This document shows, one piece after another, positions 62,333-64,000 of a stretch of DNA of 64,000 bases. Position numbers and translations under genes: made by a program. This DNA is from UBA1351 sp964627665. Its GTDB lineage: Bacteria; Bacillota; Clostridia; Lachnospirales; Vallitaleaceae. The DNA lies in the NCBI GenBank assembly GCA_964627665.1, contig CAZVKG010000012.1, positions 1 through 64,000 of the forward strand, in the 5' to 3' direction. The notes beneath the pieces were generated by a model. The model was not told the origin of the DNA and ran no database searches. It worked only from the letters and a program-made list of their open reading frames with translations. Every line of letters begins with the position of its first letter. Position 1 is the stretch's first letter.

Positions 62333-62361
62333 TTGTTTATTCGATAAAAACATGCTATATT
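62333..62361 (+). promoter_or_regulatory. Promoter of the second MATE gene
   Basis: TTGTTT (62333-62338) and TATATT (62356-62361), spaced 17 bp, 33 bases before the ATG at 62395. About 130 AT-rich bases between it and the opu promoter show nothing else I can name. Confidence 0.5.
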
Positions 62362-62394
62362 TCATGATAGATAACGTTTATGGAGGATTTTACC

Positions 62395-63756
62395 ATGGAT
62401 AAAAACCGAAAAATAATTTTAGAAGGTAGTTTAGTCCGAGCTATTTTAACTCTTGCTATTCCAATTATGTTGAATAATCTTATTCAATCATTATATAATC
62501 TTGGCGACGCCTTTTGGGTATCACGTATAGGTGATGTTCAGGTTGCCGCTGTCAACTTTGTGTGGCCCATTTCCTTTTTCACCATCTCTTTTGCGACCGG
62601 AATTGCCGTCGCCGGAGCGGCTATGATATCTCAGTATATCGGCGCCAATAAAATTACTGACGCGAATGATACAGCCCAACAACTCTACATATTTGCACTT
62701 TTCTTTGGGATAATTGCTTGTGCTTTTGGAATGATTTTCACACCTGTAATTGTTCAATTAATGGGGGCTAAAGGTCTATTACTCTCGGAAAGCATCCTAT
62801 ATTTACGTATTATTTTTATCCAAATCCCTTTTCTATTTATGATGAATATTTTTCTAGCCATAAATCAAGCACAGGGTGATACGATCACACCACTCATATT
62901 AAATGCATCTAGTGCAATACTCAATATTATACTCGATCCGATTTTTATTTTTGTTTTTAATATGGGCATAAGCGGTGCAGCCTGGGCTACGGTATTATCC
63001 ATGGTCCCTCTGTCCCTCTTTGGAATCTATCGTTTATCGAAAGGTCTCAACTATATCAAAATCAAACCTTACGATTTAAGGTTTAATCTTCAAAAAATGA
63101 AAATGCTGATTCGTATCGGAATCCCTTCGTCACTTGGAAGTAGTGGTGTCGCCTTCGGTTTTATTATTCTTTTTGGATTTGTTGTTCAATATGGTGATTC
63201 CGCTGTTGCCGCACTCGGTATTGGTAATCGCCTAAATTCTCTTGCCTTTATGCCGGCTGTTGGTGTCGGTGCTGCTTTAACAACCATAACCGGACAAAAC
63301 CTTGGCGCAAACCAAGTCGAACGTGTTGCTAAAGCTTATCGCATCTCGATCTTACTTGCCCTTATTTTCCTGGTAATGACTTCATCCATTCTTTGGTTTT
63401 TTGCCCCAAACCTAGTATCTATATTTTCAAGTACAGATGAAGTTATTCGTCACGGAACATTTTATCTACGTGCTCTAGCCATGACAACATGGAGTATTGC
63501 ATTCTTTAATTGTGCTCTCGGTCTATTAAACGGATCCGGACATACCCTACATTCCATGTTTCTAGATGCAAGTCGCCTGTGGCTTATACGAATTCCACTT
63601 ATCATAATACTTGGAAACCTAACTTCACTTGGCGCTACTGCCGTTTGGTATGCTATTAGTATAAGTAATCTTGTGGCTGCAGCGGTCGCTATTATTCTCG
63701 TACTTACAGGTGTTTGGAAAAAAACAAAAGTAAAAGATTTACATATTTTAAATTAA
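62395..63756 (+). CDS. MATE family efflux transporter
   Basis: A 453-residue, twelve-helix exporter of the MATE family. Landmarks: SLYNLGDAFWVSRIGDVQVAAVNF, ILDPIFIFVFNMGISGAAWAT and, in the second half, PAVGVGAALTTITGQNLGANQ. The ATG at 62395 has GGAGG 8 nt upstream; the ATG at 62380 is just before that site. It is only distantly similar to the MATE protein at 2280-3623 and has no linked regulator. It could be a Na+-coupled drug exporter; substrate unknown. Confidence 0.92.
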   Translation: MDKNRKIILEGSLVRAILTLAIPIMLNNLIQSLYNLGDAFWVSRIGDVQVAAVNFVWPISFFTISFATGIAVAGAAMISQYIGANKITDANDTAQQLYIFALFFGIIACAFGMIFTPVIVQLMGAKGLLLSESILYLRIIFIQIPFLFMMNIFLAINQAQGDTITPLILNASSAILNIILDPIFIFVFNMGISGAAWATVLSMVPLSLFGIYRLSKGLNYIKIKPYDLRFNLQKMKMLIRIGIPSSLGSSGVAFGFIILFGFVVQYGDSAVAALGIGNRLNSLAFMPAVGVGAALTTITGQNLGANQVERVAKAYRISILLALIFLVMTSSILWFFAPNLVSIFSSTDEVIRHGTFYLRALAMTTWSIAFFNCALGLLNGSGHTLHSMFLDASRLWLIRIPLIIILGNLTSLGATAVWYAISISNLVAAAVAIILVLTGVWKKTKVKDLHILN

Positions 63757-63826
63757 TTTTTTTTTATGGTATACTTGTTATGTTGGTAACTATATAAATA
63801 GATATTATGAAATGGAGGTATTTTTT

Positions 63827-64000
63827 ATGACTTATGTACAAAATTTACTCAACTCTTTTTTCAACTCGATTCCTGCTGTCATCTCAGCACTCTTGATTTT
63901 GCTACTCGCATTTGTAGTGGCATTAATTGCAAAAATGATTACGACTTCAGCTCTCAAAAAATTCAAAGCCGAAAAATATACAGATAAACTCGGATTGGCC
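63827..64000 (+). CDS. Mechanosensitive-channel-like protein, 5' part only
   Basis: Fifty-eight codons open at the window edge. The protein begins MTYVQNLLNSFFNSIP and continues with a hydrophobic helix (SALLILLLAFVVALIAKMI) followed by a basic, Lys-rich segment, as in the conserved-TM-helix module at the N-terminus of small MscS-family channels. GGAGG lies 8 nt before the ATG. An extended -10 (TGGTATACT, 63767-63775) lies upstream. Neighbouring osmolyte uptake genes make an osmotic release role attractive, but only the start is seen. Confidence 0.5.
   Translation, partial: MTYVQNLLNSFFNSIPAVISALLILLLAFVVALIAKMITTSALKKFKAEKYTDKLGLA

Noticed and set aside
63757..63826. Terminator after the second MATE gene
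   Set aside because: A run of T is present (63761-63770) but no stem precedes it.

Overview
The window is AT-rich DNA from a low-GC, Gram-positive, anaerobic Firmicute, most likely a free-living Clostridium-like or Lachnospirales-like organism. The grounds are AGGAGG-type ribosome binding sites, consensus TTGACA/TATAAT promoters, lipoprotein-anchored binding proteins, YesM/YesN-type two-component systems, CUT1 sugar transporters lacking their own ATPase, the oxygen-independent (CbiK/CbiD/CbiG) route to cobalamin, and HelD. The genus cannot be fixed from sequence alone. I found no rRNA, tRNA, insertion sequence, phage gene or CRISPR array; the region looks like ordinary chromosome.

Region 1 (68-4140): a chemoreceptor with its own promoter and a near-perfect Fur-type palindrome, then a marR-MATE efflux operon whose promoter is flanked by two 20-bp palindromes. 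Region 2 (4160-15598, minus strand): a YesM/YesN sensor-regulator pair upstream of a ten-gene-scale carbohydrate locus: binding protein, two permeases, DUF3237-like protein, Nif3-like protein, uridine-kinase-like P-loop protein, GH13_18 (sucrose-phosphorylase family) enzyme and an esterase. The combination is not a pathway I recognise. Region 3 (15756-24583, minus): a second binding protein plus two permeases and a second YesM/YesN pair co-transcribed with a GH43 enzyme. Region 4 (24613-31533): GH2 glycosidase and a 1084-residue DUF5107-TPR protein, divergent from an AraC regulator. All the hydrolases lack signal peptides, so oligosaccharides are presumably imported and cut inside the cell.

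Region 5 (31530-33936): two ATP-grasp genes with their own promoter. Region 6 (33940-49262, minus): a cobalamin riboswitch and terminator followed by a 19-gene, about 15-kb operon: cobalt importer CbiMNQO, cobaltochelatase CbiK, BtuFCD-type importer, an atypical adenosyltransferase, and CbiA, C, L, D, E, T, F, G, H, J. It covers cobalt uptake to cobyrinate diamide; later steps (cbiP, cbiB, cobD, cobUST) and sirohydrochlorin synthesis are not in the window.

Region 7 (49259-53014): a HelD-methyltransferase operon and an unknown membrane protein with a His-rich motif. Region 8 (53120-58363): a processive GT2 glycosyltransferase with an OmpR/HK pair, meeting head-on a TPR-GGDEF diguanylate cyclase. 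Region 9 (58393-62200, minus): a glycine-betaine-type Opu transporter operon ending in a BusR-like GntR-RCK_C regulator, with GTGACAA motifs over the operon promoter: a predicted c-di-AMP-controlled osmolyte uptake circuit. Region 10 (62333-64000, plus): a second MATE transporter and the start of a mechanosensitive-channel-like gene cut by the window edge.
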